Positions 38,633 to 49,187 of a stretch of 64,000 bases of DNA are shown one piece after another; position 1 is the stretch's first letter; every line of letters begins with the position of its first letter. Made by a program: the position numbers and the translations under genes. The stretch covers positions 372,001 through 436,000 of the forward strand of contig JAETXT010000014.1 in the NCBI GenBank assembly GCA_019188255.1, read 5' to 3'. The stretch is from Verticillium longisporum. Taxonomy: Eukaryota > Ascomycota > Sordariomycetes > Glomerellales > Plectosphaerellaceae. Under the pieces are notes generated by a model. The model was not told the DNA's origin. It saw only the letters and a list, made by a program, of their open reading frames with translations, and did no database searches.

Positions 38633-38994
38633 AAACTTCCCTAGATAGGTTTGGGTGGTGATAATTGTTGTGAAGATGGGAGGCGATGGATATATGGTTT
38701 GACCAAAGCGTGGGGGCGTCATTTGTAACATTATGAGGGACAGGAAAAAGGGGAGGGGGGACTGTGGGAACACATACGATGCTTTGTCTTTTTATCATTG
38801 TTACCTACCGCACCTGCTAGGTTGCGCCGTCTATACATACCTATACACAGGCTTTTCTCTTGCCTTTGAACTTTTTCCCACGTGAAGAAAAACCAACCCA
38901 ACGCCAAAATCAGGAAACGCCTGTCTGCCGTGTAGCTCATCCCGCAGCCCGGGCATGCCATGGTGGCCCTGCGAGGTCTGGCAGGCGCGCCAGT
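38633..38994. other. Convergent 3' intergenic region
   Basis: Lies between two stop codons on opposite strands. No gene or clear signal seen. Confidence 0.6.
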
Positions 38995-39828
38995 TCATTT
39001 CTTGCCGCCGCTGAAATCCTTAAGCAGATGCTGCATGTGCACGTTGGTCGTCATGGCCGACCGCCGGTTCGCCCTCTTCTTGACCTTCTTCGTGTCGACC
39101 TTTTTGACGAGGTTCGGGTCGGCGCTCGCCGGCTTCTGCCCGGCCGCGACGAGCTTCTTGACAATATCGTCGTTGCTCGGCACGACGACGCGCTTCCACA
39201 TGTTTTTGAAATCGTCTTCGACCGTGTGCCGCAGCGTCGGGTCGTCGATGAAGATGTGCTTGATCGTCTTCTTGTCCTCGACGGTGATGATCTTGTTCTC
39301 GCGCTTGAGCTCGGCCAGCGCGGCGTCGCACTGCGGCCACCCCTCCTTGAGCTCCTTGTACAGCAGCGGCTCCATGCTGCTCTTGGCCTGCAGGTGGCCC
39401 AGCAGGCCGACCTTGTCCTTGATGCCGCCGAGCTTGCCGAGGTAGAAGTACGTGCCCGAGTCCCACTTTTGCTCCGTCAGCGACGGGTCGGCCTTGAACT
39501 GGACGACCGTCTGGTGCCGCAGCACGTCGATGATGCGCTGGCACTTGGACAAGCTCGGGTTGCGCAGGTGGCCCTCCTTTTCGAGATTGTCGATGATGTC
39601 CTGCGCCTTTTTCGGCTCCGTCTGCGCGCGCAGGTACTCGTGGATGTACGTCATGAGCAGGATGATCGTGTTGATGTTGTCGTCGCCGTCGACGGGGATC
39701 TTGCGCTTCGGCTCCTTCTTGACCGGCGCCGGCGTCGGCGTGAAGGCAGACGTCTTGACGCTCAGCTTGCCCGACGCCGAGGCGAGGGAGCTGCTGAAGC
39801 CGGCCTTTTGCTTCTCGAGGTACGACAT
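38995..39828 (-). CDS. TFA2: Transcription initiation factor IIE, beta subunit
   Basis: A single-exon gene of 277 aa, intact. TFIIE beta joins the RNA polymerase II pre-initiation complex in the nucleus, where it helps recruit and regulate TFIIH. The N-terminal 50 residues are Ser/Lys/Pro-rich. Two winged-helix regions follow: INTIILLMTYIHEYLRAQTEP to VLRHQTVVQF (about 52-110), then GTYFYLGKLGGIKDKVGLLGHL to KKTIKHIFIDDPTL (about 125-200). The C-terminus VDTKKVKKRANRRSAMTTNVHM and the ending LLKDFSG are typical of the fungal proteins. A 374-codon open frame on the opposite strand is its shadow. Confidence 0.92.
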   Translation of the reverse strand: MSYLEKQKAGFSSSLASASGKLSVKTSAFTPTPAPVKKEPKRKIPVDGDDNINTIILLMTYIHEYLRAQTEPKKAQDIIDNLEKEGHLRNPSLSKCQRIIDVLRHQTVVQFKADPSLTEQKWDSGTYFYLGKLGGIKDKVGLLGHLQAKSSMEPLLYKELKEGWPQCDAALAELKRENKIITVEDKKTIKHIFIDDPTLRHTVEDDFKNMWKRVVVPSNDDIVKKLVAAGQKPASADPNLVKKVDTKKVKKRANRRSAMTTNVHMQHLLKDFSGGKK

Positions 39829-40176
39829 GATCGTGGTTGTGTAGTGGTTATGAGGGGAGAGCCCGTGATGAGGATTTGTACAGGAACAGGAGTCCTTCGT
39901 CGGGTGTCCAGAGGTGATGCACCCAAGGCGATGCGAAGGATGCCGCTCACTCTCCTTCCTGGCCTTTCAGGAGAAATCAAATAAACAGACGATGACTTGC
40001 CGGCGGTCTCTATTCCAGGTCTTCGCCAGAAGATTGGTGGAACGGTCCGACCAAAGCCCAAACTAGGTCGACTATCCTCAGACTCGGATGTCGTCCTGAT
40101 CGGCACCTCAAGCTGTCAGAGAGCTTCCTCAATGCGCCTTCACTAACGCGCTATCGTCGGCGACGCTGGAGCTTGG
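39829..40176. other. Intergenic region between TFIIE beta and a hypothetical gene
   Basis: No gene or notable signal seen. Confidence 0.5.
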
Positions 40177-40668
40177 CTAGACAGCAGCCTCAGGCGATTC
40201 GGGCTCGATCGTCTGCTTGCGGGCTCGAGTAGTCGCCGCGTCGTCCTGAATGCGCCTGGTTGCGGGCGCCGTAGGGTCAGGCTGCTCGACGATGGGCTGG
40301 CGAAGTATCCTAAGATCGGAGTGCTGACTGAACTTCCCAAGAGCGTTCTGAAGGAAGATGGACCTCTTCCTGCGAGCGTTGACTGAGTCGCGTGCGCTGA
40401 CAGAGTCACGTGCGCGGAGTGAGGCGCTTGTCGAGGCCGAAGCTAGGGTAGGAGCTTCTTTATCGTCGGTGCGCCTGCGAATAGCTTCCTTCCGGTCGGC
40501 AGTTTCAGTGTCGAGGATGGCTTGGTGCTTGGCAATCCTTTGAGCAATCTGTAAAGTCCTGTCGTGCCAGGACTGGCCGCGCTGATGGTTGTGGACTGTT
40601 CTTTCGGAAGGGTTCGAGATGGTTGTGCTGCTGGATGGGACATGCAGGTCGTCACTGGACCTGGACAT
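40177..40668 (-). CDS. Hypothetical protein (163 aa)
   Basis: A single open frame from the ATG at 40668. The protein is charged and probably disordered or coiled: a helical RTLQIAQRIAKHQAILDTETADRKEAIRRR-like segment in its first third (described here as Arg/Glu/Ala-rich helix), the near-repeat RDSVSARDSVNAR, then a basic KRSIFLQNALGKF patch. The frame stays open about 50 codons upstream without another ATG, so an upstream exon is possible. I do not recognise a family. The amphipathic helix and lack of a competing gene argue for it; the absence of known domains and introns argues against. Confidence 0.35.
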   Translation of the reverse strand: MSRSSDDLHVPSSSTTISNPSERTVHNHQRGQSWHDRTLQIAQRIAKHQAILDTETADRKEAIRRRTDDKEAPTLASASTSASLRARDSVSARDSVNARRKRSIFLQNALGKFSQHSDLRILRQPIVEQPDPTAPATRRIQDDAATTRARKQTIEPESPEAAV

Positions 40669-41682
40669 GGTGCTCCGAAAGCCAAAGACTCGGGCAGGGA
40701 TCTGGGTACTGAGTAAGCACCTTCTGTCGGCGCTAGGAACCTGTCCAGATGGTGCAATGAGGGACGTGCACAGGGGAGTGGGTTTCCGATGCTCTGGCCG
40801 GGTTGCACTGATAAAAGCCGTCACTTCAGGGTAATACTGGCCGAATATGTTGGCGATGGTTTTTGCTGGTCTTTATTTCAAGTTAGGTGATTGTCGAAGT
40901 TTTGCTACTCTTAGATCTACGAGAATGACATATTGTTCATTTGTAGTCCTGCGATCTACAATTCACGTATGGTTCACACAGTGAAATGCTGACGGTAGAG
41001 AGCCCTGTTTGACATCAACCTTGGTCGACAGTCGATACGAATAAGCAGATAACACCAACTGAAAGAAAGGACATGGCCTTTGAACTGCTCATCCACAACT
41101 CGCCTCATAACATATTCTCATTGAGGCTGGTCAGTGAATCTGAACACCATCTATCAATTAATATCGCGGACAATGCCAGTGATCATAGTCAAAGCTATTG
41201 AAACGCTCAGTCCCCGCCAAGGACTTACAGTTGAAGGCACTTGCAGCACCAGGCTTGATGAGCCCAGGCCACCGAGAAGCGAGTATACGCGATGAACAGT
41301 CACAGCTCTCCAACGGCATATGCTCGTAGCAAGAATGACGGAACGTTGGCAGCAACCTCGACGAACAGTCCGTAATCATCAATCCATCAAGTAACATGGT
41401 TGTATTAAAAAAATTCTATCTCGCTGACGAGCGTCCCATTAAGCCGAACCGAACCCCCTCGGTGGCTTCAAAATAGGAAACGCCTAAATCACAGATCCGC
41501 CGCGACATGCGCGGCGGCAGCGACCTCCTGCGCTCTCCCGACGGCAGAACGCAAGCCTGGGGCCCGACGTTGAAGAGGATGCACATTTCGCTCCACCTCT
41601 GCCGGGCCGGCACCGTCGTGAGTCCGTCTGTATGTGTATAATGTGTTGTGAAGACATGATTCGTACAGAAGCCGCCCGTCGT
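40669..41682. other. Intergenic region, more AT-rich
   Basis: No gene seen; visibly lower GC than the neighbouring coding DNA. Confidence 0.55.
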
Positions 41683-42273
41683 TTAGGCCGAGGGCTGCTG
41701 CTGCTGCTGCTGCTGCAGGTACTGGTACGCGCCGTAGGCGACGGCGCCGCCGACGAGGAGGACGGCGTACAGGCCGATGCCGATGCCAGAGGTGTCGGCG
41801 TTGTTGCTGGAGCTGGAGGTGCTGGCGGCGGGCTTGTTGGGGGCAGGGTCGCCGGCCTGTCGTGGAGCACAGTCAGTTTCTTCTGCTCTTGGTTTCACTG
41901 CGGGGAGCGAGACCCCAGGGGCGTAGGGCTGTCAGGAAATTCTACATACCAGCCTCTTCAGGGTGCCGACCTCGAGCTGCGCAAGCGTGTCGCGCGCCTC
42001 GTCGCTGTGACCCACGTCCTCGAAAGCCTCGGTGGCATCCTGGCCGCCGACGTCAAGCATGACCTCCTCGCCGCCGCTGTGGAGGAAAATAGGGGTTAGT
42101 GGTGTGTGTGAGAGGGGCACGGTGCTGGCGTGGGGTTTTGCAGCCCAGGGAAAAACTCACGGGTGCTCGTCGACGAACTTGGTGCAGTCGTAGACCTTGT
42201 CGTGAACGACCATGTAGAGGTCGTTCTTGGTGTTGTGCTCGGCAACATCCTGGAAGGTGAATTCGGCGCCCAT
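41683..42273 (-). CDS. CYB5: Cytochrome b5, tail-anchored
   Basis: Exons are 42161-42273, 41950-42076 and 41683-41856; introns are 84 nt (GTGAGT...CACAG) and 93 nt (GTATGT...GACAG). The product is 137 aa, the usual size. Cytochrome b5 carries electrons to ER desaturases, hydroxylases and P450s. The heme-binding histidines are H37 in DEHPGGEE, assembled across the first splice, and H61 in [10 protein letters not shown] Ser/Thr/Asn-rich linker leads to one C-terminal membrane span at about 106-125 ([20 protein letters not shown]), so the protein is tail-anchored with the heme domain in the cytosol. The last residues are a run of seven Gln then PSA, encoded by a CAG/CTG repeat. A poly-Gln luminal tail is unusual. 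Confidence 0.93.
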
Positions 42274-42886
42274 CTTGACGGATTGTGCTTGGTTTTGACG
42301 ATCTGGCCTTTGGCTCTTGTCTCGGCGATGATTCGGAATTGAGAGGCGAGGGGCGCGGCGAGCGATTTGACGATGATCCTGTGTTGTTCTTGCGACGAGC
42401 GACTGGGGGAGAGCGGGAGATCAGGCCAGAAGATGCTGTTCGGCAGGTTGTTGAGATTGATGGAGCTGGAGGAGTTCGAGGGTCCTGGAGGAAAATTGGG
42501 GGAATTACCGATAAGCTCGGGTCGTCCAGGTTCAACAGACATTGTCCCTTTTTTGACGAATCAGAAGAGCTGAAATTGTTGATGTTGACTCCTGATTGGT
42601 GATAGAGCACGGCAGCGTGGAGCAGGCTCGGAAAGCGTTTGGGATTCCGCTTCCGCTTGGAAATTGCCCCGCCCCCGAGCCAGGAACGCATGTGCTTGGC
42701 CGGCCACTTGTGATACAACCACGCGCTACGCAGTGCCCGGCGCTCCATCGGCATCCAGGCCGGGAGTTGGTCCTTTTCATGTCGAGTCGTCAACATGGCA
42801 TGGTATTCTTTTTTTTCGCCATGTATCAGAATCTTATCAACTGAGCGTATCATCGCCACCTTCTGTCTAGCTCGCCTCAGGCCACC
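42274..42886. other. Intergenic region between cytochrome b5 and CapZ alpha
   Basis: Upstream of CYB5 and downstream of the capping protein gene. No gene seen; short frames only. Confidence 0.55.
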
Positions 42887-44041
42887 TCACCGCCGCGGGC
42901 CGCTGCCACCGCCAATGTCCTGGCCTAACCGGTAGCTGGTTACCTTGTCCCACTCAATCTTCTGCCTCGTCACCGGCAGCTGTCTTCGCAGACCCTTGAA
43001 AGTACCCTCGCTGAGGTTCGTGAACCCTCTGTTCAGCTCGTCCTGGTACTTCTTCTCTGCCGCCGAGATCTCCTTGACGATGCCGGCGCCGGTGCCTGAG
43101 GACACGGACGCCGTCGAGGGTCGGTCGGTGAGAAGGCGCACGTTACCGTCCTCGTAGTAATGGACGTCGACCTTGATGGCACCCTCGAGGGCACCCGATG
43201 CCGGGTCGAAGGTGTAGACGGAGCGCCATCGGCCGTTCCTGGATGATGTCAGCATGTGCGGCGTGAAAAAGGAGGGGTCATGGATCATCCGTACCAGAAG
43301 TTGTTGGGGCTGTACTTGTTTGAAACGATAACGACAGCCACCTTGGAATCCTCCTCGATGGGGTAGACGCCGTAAGCGGCGTTGGCAAAGTGCTCCTTGA
43401 CGTAGGGGCCAAGACTCTTCAAGGTCGACTTGCTGCAGGCTGTCAGTCGTGTTCGTGCGAGAGGAACATCCACGGAAAGCCCCTTACACCAGGTCAGATT
43501 GCGCGCCCTCGAGCACGTAGGATTGCACATTGCTGGCTTTCTGTAGCGACTCGTCAGCTGATGTTTACCGGGCTAGCGTCGTGGTCCGGACCTGTGTGGG
43601 GTGATCGAATGTGAAGCTCGAGCTGCTCTCGACGTCAAAGTATTGTCCCCGGCCGAGGGAGTTGTGCGCGCTGATGATAACCTGCGGATGTCCGTAAGCC
43701 AAGCAATTCTGCCAATGTCAGGGCGACTGGTGTGACGGACGGACTGGCTGCTTCCGGGCAGCTTCACGGTGATGAGTTGCTCCTCGTTGTACTTCTCAAA
43801 GGCGGGAGCGAGGTTCGAAACAATGTCGGGATTGTCAATGGTGAGGGACTTGATGTCTTGCGCCGTGTCAGTATGCGGGAACGAGAGGTCGGGTCGTCGG
43901 AGGTGTACTAAGTACCTGCAATGACATCTGCGAGCTTCGGTCCGGGTCAGCTTGGCTGGAGCTATGAGGGGAGGCTGCGCGACTTACCTCGCCGGGAGGG
44001 GCGCCCTCGACAAAGGCCGAGACGGTCTCGACCTCAGACAT
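42887..44041 (-). CDS. CAP1: F-actin-capping protein subunit alpha
   Basis: Seven exons: 43988-44041, 43916-43934, 43741-43856, 43592-43681, 43488-43540, 43295-43432 and 42887-43238. All six introns are 53-59 nt with GT-AG ends. The spliced protein is 273 aa, the normal family length. It dimerises with CapZ beta and caps actin filament barbed ends in the cytosol. Family marks: DIVSNLAPAFEKYNEEQLITVKLPG, VIISAHNSLGRGQYFDVESS, LGPYVKEHFANAAYGVYPIE, NNFWNGRWRSVYTFDP, GAIKVDVHYYEDGNVRLLT and the C-terminal actin-binding region around FTNLSEGTFKGLRRQLPVTRQKIEWDKV. Exon 2 is a 19-nt micro-exon encoding LADVIA; omitting it would shift the frame. The model keeps one frame through all seven exons. Confidence 0.93.
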
Positions 44042-44596
44042 GGTGTATTCGGGGTTGTGCACGTGAAGTTACAAAAGCCACTGAGGATTGGAGGGTGGCC
44101 GATCTGGTTGCAAGGTCTGGACGGTTTCGTGGTAGAGCTCCCGTTGAAACGAGCAACAGCAACGTAATGCGGGGCATCCGTCTCGGGGGGCTCAACCACA
44201 ACCAAGCTTGAGGTCACTGGCGTCTACTGAACCCGAAGATTCGCCGGCGTCACCCAACTTGTTGGCGGGGCCGACGGTAGCCACCTATGCACAGACGGCA
44301 AGACCTGGTCTTCTCTTCTGCAATTCTGTGCCACCTGGCGTACGACACTACATAGCTTTGAGCATGTCAACAACACTGCGCCTCTTTGAGACAGAGTTGA
44401 ATCACCTGTTGAACAGATTGCTCGATTCTGAAAAGTAATGGACGTGCCTGGTATGGAACCCATGGTGCACACAGAGCTCGCATCATGGGTGTAACTTCGT
44501 TCAGATTGATCTTCTCTATGATTTTGTGCATCAACCAACGCCTGCGCAAATGACATTTCAGGTCTGCCGTTTCCCCCCACATTCCTCCAGTTCCCT
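44042..44596. other. Intergenic region upstream of CapZ alpha
   Basis: Also the 3' flank of BCKDH E1 beta. No additional gene or clear motif seen. Confidence 0.55.
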
Positions 44597-45873
44597 TCAG
44601 TAATCCAGCACCCGCTTGATATTGTCGTATATCCCTGTTCAAAATTAGCCAAAGTCTCATTGGGAAACGCGAACAAGTCAAACTCACTTGCAACGTCTGG
44701 CACGTTGAAACGCTCATACAGCAGAGGCGTGTGGATGCTCCAACCAGCAACCCTCGCCACCGGCGCCTCGAGGCGGTTGAACGTGTCGGGGTCCTCCTGA
44801 ATCGCGGCCGCCACCTCGGCGCCCGTGCCGGCGTTCACCATGGCCTCATGCACAACGACGCAGTGGCCTGTCTTGCGCACGCTGTTGAAGACCGTCTCTT
44901 TGTCCCAGGGATAGATGGTGCGTAGGTCGATAAGCTCCACGGAGATGCCGAGCTCCTCTTCGGCACGCTGAATCGCCGACATGCACGTGTACAGGGGCTG
45001 GCCGTACGAAATGACAGTGACGTCCTTGCCCTCCTTCAGGATCTCGGCCTTGCCGAGGGGCAGCGTATAGGGAGCGGTGGGGACCTGCTCGACGGCGGCG
45101 CGGTAGAGAATCTTGGGTTCCATGAACACGACGGGGTCGTTGCTCTGGATGGCGGCGAGCAGGAGACCCTTGGCCTGGAGCGGCGAGCGCGGCACGACGA
45201 CGCGCAGGCCGGGAATGTGGGTGAACAGGCTCTCCGGCGACTGGGAGTGGTACATGGCGCCGTGGCCGACACTGCCGCAGGGCATGCGGACGGTGAGACC
45301 GCCAACGCTGCGGCCGCAGGCACCCTCGCGGTATCGGTACTTGGCCGCCTCGTTGACAAGTTGATCAAATGCCGGATAGACGTAGTCGGCAAATTGAATC
45401 TCGGCGACGGGACGCATACCCTCGGCGGCGGCGCCAATGGCAAAGCCCATGATGCCCTGCTCGGTGAGAGGCGTGTTGAAGACGCGGTCGTTGCCGTATG
45501 TCTCGGCGAGCTTCATCGTGCAGCGGAAGACGCCGCCAAAGGCGACATCCTCGCCAAAGACCATGACTGCATCGTCCTGGGCGAGGGCTGTAGAGAGGGC
45601 GTCGTTGACAGCCTGGAAGAGGTTCATCTTCTTTGTGGGGCCGGCGCGGGCTTCGGCGGGTAGATCGGTCGTGGCCAGCGCCGTCTGGGACGAGTGAGCG
45701 AGGAGGGATGTTGTCGCATAGTCTATCGGAAGGTTGAGCTTCGCATTGGGAGCATGGGAGGAGTAGTTTCGTGAGAGGAGCGTGAGGGACGGGGCGAGCG
45801 AGGATGTGAGGTAGGATGTCCTGGAGGGCGCCAGTGCTCTCCTGGCGGCATTGCGTAATGGAGACAGCTTCAT
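44597..45873 (-). CDS. 2-oxoisovalerate (branched-chain) dehydrogenase E1 beta subunit, mitochondrial
   Basis: Exon 1 is 44688-45873, the intron 44635-44687 (53 nt, GTGAGT...AACAG), exon 2 44597-44634; 407 aa, intact. With E1 alpha it forms the thiamine-diphosphate decarboxylase of the branched-chain ketoacid dehydrogenase complex in the mitochondrial matrix (Val, Leu and Ile breakdown). The N-terminus MKLSPLRNAARRALAPSR and the following Ser/Leu-rich segment form a presequence. Transketolase-like pyrimidine domain: MNLFQAVNDALSTAL, VFGEDVAFGGVFRCT, NTPLTEQGIMGFAIG and EIQFADYVYPAFDQ. Transketolase C-domain: DVTVISYGQ, VELIDLRTIYPWD and HCVVVHEA. GVFRCT and QSPESLFTHIPG separate it from pyruvate dehydrogenase E1 beta. 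The short last exon supplies the ending RIYDNIKRVLDY. Confidence 0.92.
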
Positions 45874-46345
45874 TGTGACGATATGTGTAATGGAGAAAAA
45901 TCACGATGGCGTTTCTTTGACAGAGTTGCAAGTGAAGGGAGTCTATGAGAAGAGGAGAAGAAGATAGAGGGTTCCTGCCGAGGGGGTCGGTCCGCAGCGG
46001 TGATGCTGTTTCGGCTTGTTGCGGCATTCGCGGGGTTGTCGAGGGCCAAGACAGGTCAATGCCTGCCTCATGTCGGCTCAAGCCCCAGGAAAGCACAGAC
46101 GGGGGTGGAGCACAGACCCACCTGCCTCACAACCAGTGATCAAGGTACACTGGCAAGACTGGGCAAGCACTGTCATTATTCTTCCTACCTACCTGCCTAG
46201 GTAAGTTCAGGTAGGAACCTACTACAAATCTACAGTAACCGAGTCAATCAGACTGCATCCACTTCCATTGACCACTTCCATTAACTATCTACGCATCTTC
46301 CCACCTTTCCAGGGCATCCCAAAATTAGAAGAGGAAGGAAATCCA
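45874..46345. other. Intergenic region with an ACCT/AGGT cluster
   Basis: Upstream of BCKDH E1 beta and downstream of the SDR. It contains CCTACCTACCTGCCTAGGTA and further AGGTAGGAACCTAC units at 46184-46222; no gene seen. Confidence 0.6.
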
Positions 46346-47552
46346 TCACCAACTCTGCAGCGGAGCGAGACTGTCCGCCTTGAGATACTGATTCAACTGC
46401 CTGTCGACAGTATCCCACAGTCCTCTGGCTTGCTTGCCATCCGAGGTGACTGGGTGCAGTTTCATTGTTTGGCCACATGATACCAATAGAGCGTTCTTGA
46501 ACTGCTCCGGCTGCTGGCGGACCCGTTCCGCCGTGGCTGCAAAGAGGGGCAACGAGGCAGCCTGCTCTGAGGACTGGAAAGCAAAGCGAGCGACCGCTCT
46601 GATGAAAGTACTATTGACCTCCAACAAGCCTTCGGTCGCTGTCGGGCCTGGGTGGACGACCAATGACAAAATGGGTAGATGGCTTTTATCAAGTGTCTTC
46701 TGGAGCTGCGACGCAAAGACTTCCGCTCCGGCCTTGGCCCCGCTGTCCAGGATCCTGTCGCGGGCGAAGTCGAATCGCCCAAAAATCGCCAGTGCCACGG
46801 GTAAGTAGAGACTGATGCTGCAAGCGCCGAGGGCGAGTCGAAGCGCAGGGGATAGTCCTTTGGTAAAAACACTTGTGGAGCGTTTGAAGAACAGGTGACG
46901 ATCCTGACGTCGGCGCCTGGCAAATTGGCCGTCTTCTGGAGGAGAGGCAACAACCGGTTCGTCAAAAGAAACGGCCCGACGACACTACGAGATTTCTATC
47001 AGTTCAAGGCTCTACGCCAAGGCCACTAGGAAGTGTCATACCTGACTGCCATGTGCTTTTCCCATCTTCCGTCCACAAGCTGATGAGCCGGTGTGGCGGT
47101 TGCCGCGTTGTGGACTTAGCCAAGGCAACTACGTCAGGAGCTGATGATTCCCTAATAAATCCACTGAAAGCTGGAGCAACTTACCCAGAACATCGAGCCT
47201 ATCAGCTTTATCACGAATCTCTTCTGAAACTTTGCTGATCCTTTGAATGTTGGTTAGGTCGAGTGGCAGCCACTCAATGGCCCCCGCCGGGATATCGGGG
47301 TGGCGAGTCTTGAGGGCATCTCGAGCTTTCTCTGCTTTCTCCTCCGACCGGGTCGTGGCGAACACCTCGGCTCCTCGTTGGGCGAGCTGACGAACGATTT
47401 GGAACCCTATCCCGGTGCTATCCGATGTCAGCGAGATGCAAAGACGAACGCGCCTTCGTTCTCTCGTAAGTGTTCTACCTTGCGCCCGTGACAAGAGCGA
47501 TCTTGCCTGTGAGGTTCGGCATGTCTTGCGCTGGGTTCCAAGTGGCTCCCAT
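46346..47552 (-). CDS. Short-chain dehydrogenase/reductase, frameshifted
   Basis: Exons are 47479-47552, 47185-47417, 47042-47114 and 46346-46984; introns of 57-70 nt have GT-AG ends. The Rossmann motif TGASTGIGFQ is assembled by the first splice; LDVLVHNAAT by the second; then VVGPFLLTNRLLPLLQ and VTCSSNAP. Exon 4 loses frame at the A-run 46781-46785 (T-run in the gene): YPWHWRFL is followed in another frame by GRFDFARDRILDSGAKAG. Adding one base gives ~339 aa, normal for this NAD(P)-dependent oxidoreductase type. In the restored frame the catalytic Y-x3-K position reads D-S-G-A-K, so the active-site Tyr appears replaced by Asp, while the Ser in TCSS is kept. Substrate unknown. If the shift and Asp are real the gene is inactive; sequence error is the simpler reading for the shift. 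Confidence 0.82.
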
Positions 47553-47819
47553 TGCTTGCAGTGTTCAGACACTGAGTTGGATTACGAGTGCGAAAGAAGT
47601 CGACAGATGGATGAAGGCACAAAATGAACAAAGCCTGCGTCGTACAGAGGTGAAGCAGTCAACCTTTGAAATATAGCTGGGTCACTGTCCATCAACGGGA
47701 TCTCTGGGGCTCGCACAGACGCTTCGGACCGCATTGCGGTGATTGCATTGTACATCAATACGAATACTCGGAGTTGTGCGGATCTGTCGCAGAATGCGGA
47801 CTCTTCCCTCTTCTAACCT

Positions 47820-49187
47820 TCAAGTCCGCACAAACCAAGATTCCACCGTATCAGCCCCCCACATCAGCGAGTACAGATGAAGAGCGAACTCGTCGACCTC
47901 CGCAACCGACAGATCGCGCTTCGCCAATTGACGGCTCGCAAGACTATAGTCAAATAGGGGGTCCTCCCCGCCGGCTATCGCTGCCCAGCGTGCCGACGTG
48001 GACGCGTCCCACAACCCCGCGCGGCTCGTGAACAGAACGTCCCCCGCGCATGCGGAGCTCCAGTCTCCTCTGAGGCTGCGGTAGACCCCTATCGTCATTG
48101 CAGACACGAGCCAGGTGCGCCGGATTGACTCGCACATGACGAAGGCATGATGCAGCTCCGGGACCGATTCGCCTGCTGGTTCTCCGCTTCCCAGAGGATC
48201 GGCTTGCACGGAGGGAAACATGTCCACAAGGCTCGCTTCCTGGCTGGCGGACTCCCACAAGACGAGTTTCCAGCGGTGGAGAGTCTCGATGAGGCTCTCC
48301 GCCTTGGCCTGGCGCGATATGGAGGACGAGAATAACGCGAGAATGATGTGGATAAGGAGAGCCTGGGTGCGGGCGAGGTGATCGACGGTGGTGACAATCG
48401 AAAGCCCGTGGGCCGGTATTTGGGGATATGAAGATATCAGCCGCATGACCAAGGAGTTGGCGATGCTGTCCACCAGGTTTTCATTCTCGGGGCAGACGCC
48501 CTCCGAAACAGCGATGGCGGCGTAGGCGTCCTGGATGCAGTCCGGGATGGCCCTGGCCGGGTACAGCTGGCGGTGGATCAGCGGGGAGTGGCCTTCCCGT
48601 TGGAAGCGCCGTAGCCAGCACTGCAGGCCGCGGACGAAGTCGGAGAAGGCCTATGGCGAGGGGAGGCCCTCGGGCGGCTGGTAGTGGTACCCAATTGTCC
48701 AGGTCGAAGGGTGCGTGAACCATTTGAGGCTCTGACCCGTCGACGGCGATACGTTTGTGCCGACAGAGCTGGTCCCCAAGCCAGGTGTGGCAGAGGCTGG
48801 TGAAGTCGAGGACCCGAACGAAATGGTAGTACTAGCAAGACCGGAACTGTGCGATGCGTCATGATCACCGTCGGGCATGGGCGAGATGCCATGCGGGGGC
48901 GATATCATGAACATGGTCTCATGCATGGCCGTGTGATGGCTTGTGGAAGGCGGTTCTTGGCCCCCCACGGTACCTGGATTGTCATCCCCGTGAACACAGC
49001 TGAATGCGGGGTTGGTGGACTCGGAATGATCTGGAGCAGGTTTGCCCAATCTCCGTTGTTGTGCTGCCGGCCAGACGCATTGCACGCCTCTGTCGATGCA
49101 TCTCGTGCAGGACGGCAGCGTCCGGTCGCAGCGCCGCTTGCTGTCGACACAGGGGTAGCAGGACTTTTGCTTCGTTCGAGGATCCAT
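47820..49187 (-). CDS. Zn2Cys6 transcription factor with an in-frame TAG
   Basis: One frame runs 455 codons from the ATG at 49187, broken only by a TAG at 48651-48653 (codon 179). Residues 10-37 form a Zn2Cys6 binuclear cluster, CYPCVDSKRRC...CTRC...C, with spacing 2-6-6-2-6. A Ser/Pro/His-rich linker follows. From SLKWFTHPSTWTIGY on both sides of the TAG the sequence looks like one continuous fungal regulator: AFSDFVRGLQCWLRRFQREG, LIHRQLYPARAIPDCIQDAY, SIVTTVDHLARTQALLIHII, HHAFVMCESIRRTWLVS. An intron ending CCATAG (102 nt, donor GTATCG, phase 0) could remove the stop but would also remove the WFTHPSTW segment. Probably a nuclear DNA-binding regulator of unknown targets. It neighbours the SDR tail-to-head on the same strand with 267 nt between. 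Confidence 0.82.

Noticed and set aside
38860..39984. 374-codon plus-strand open frame over TFIIE beta
   Set aside because: Antisense shadow; the minus strand encodes an intact family-length TFIIE beta.
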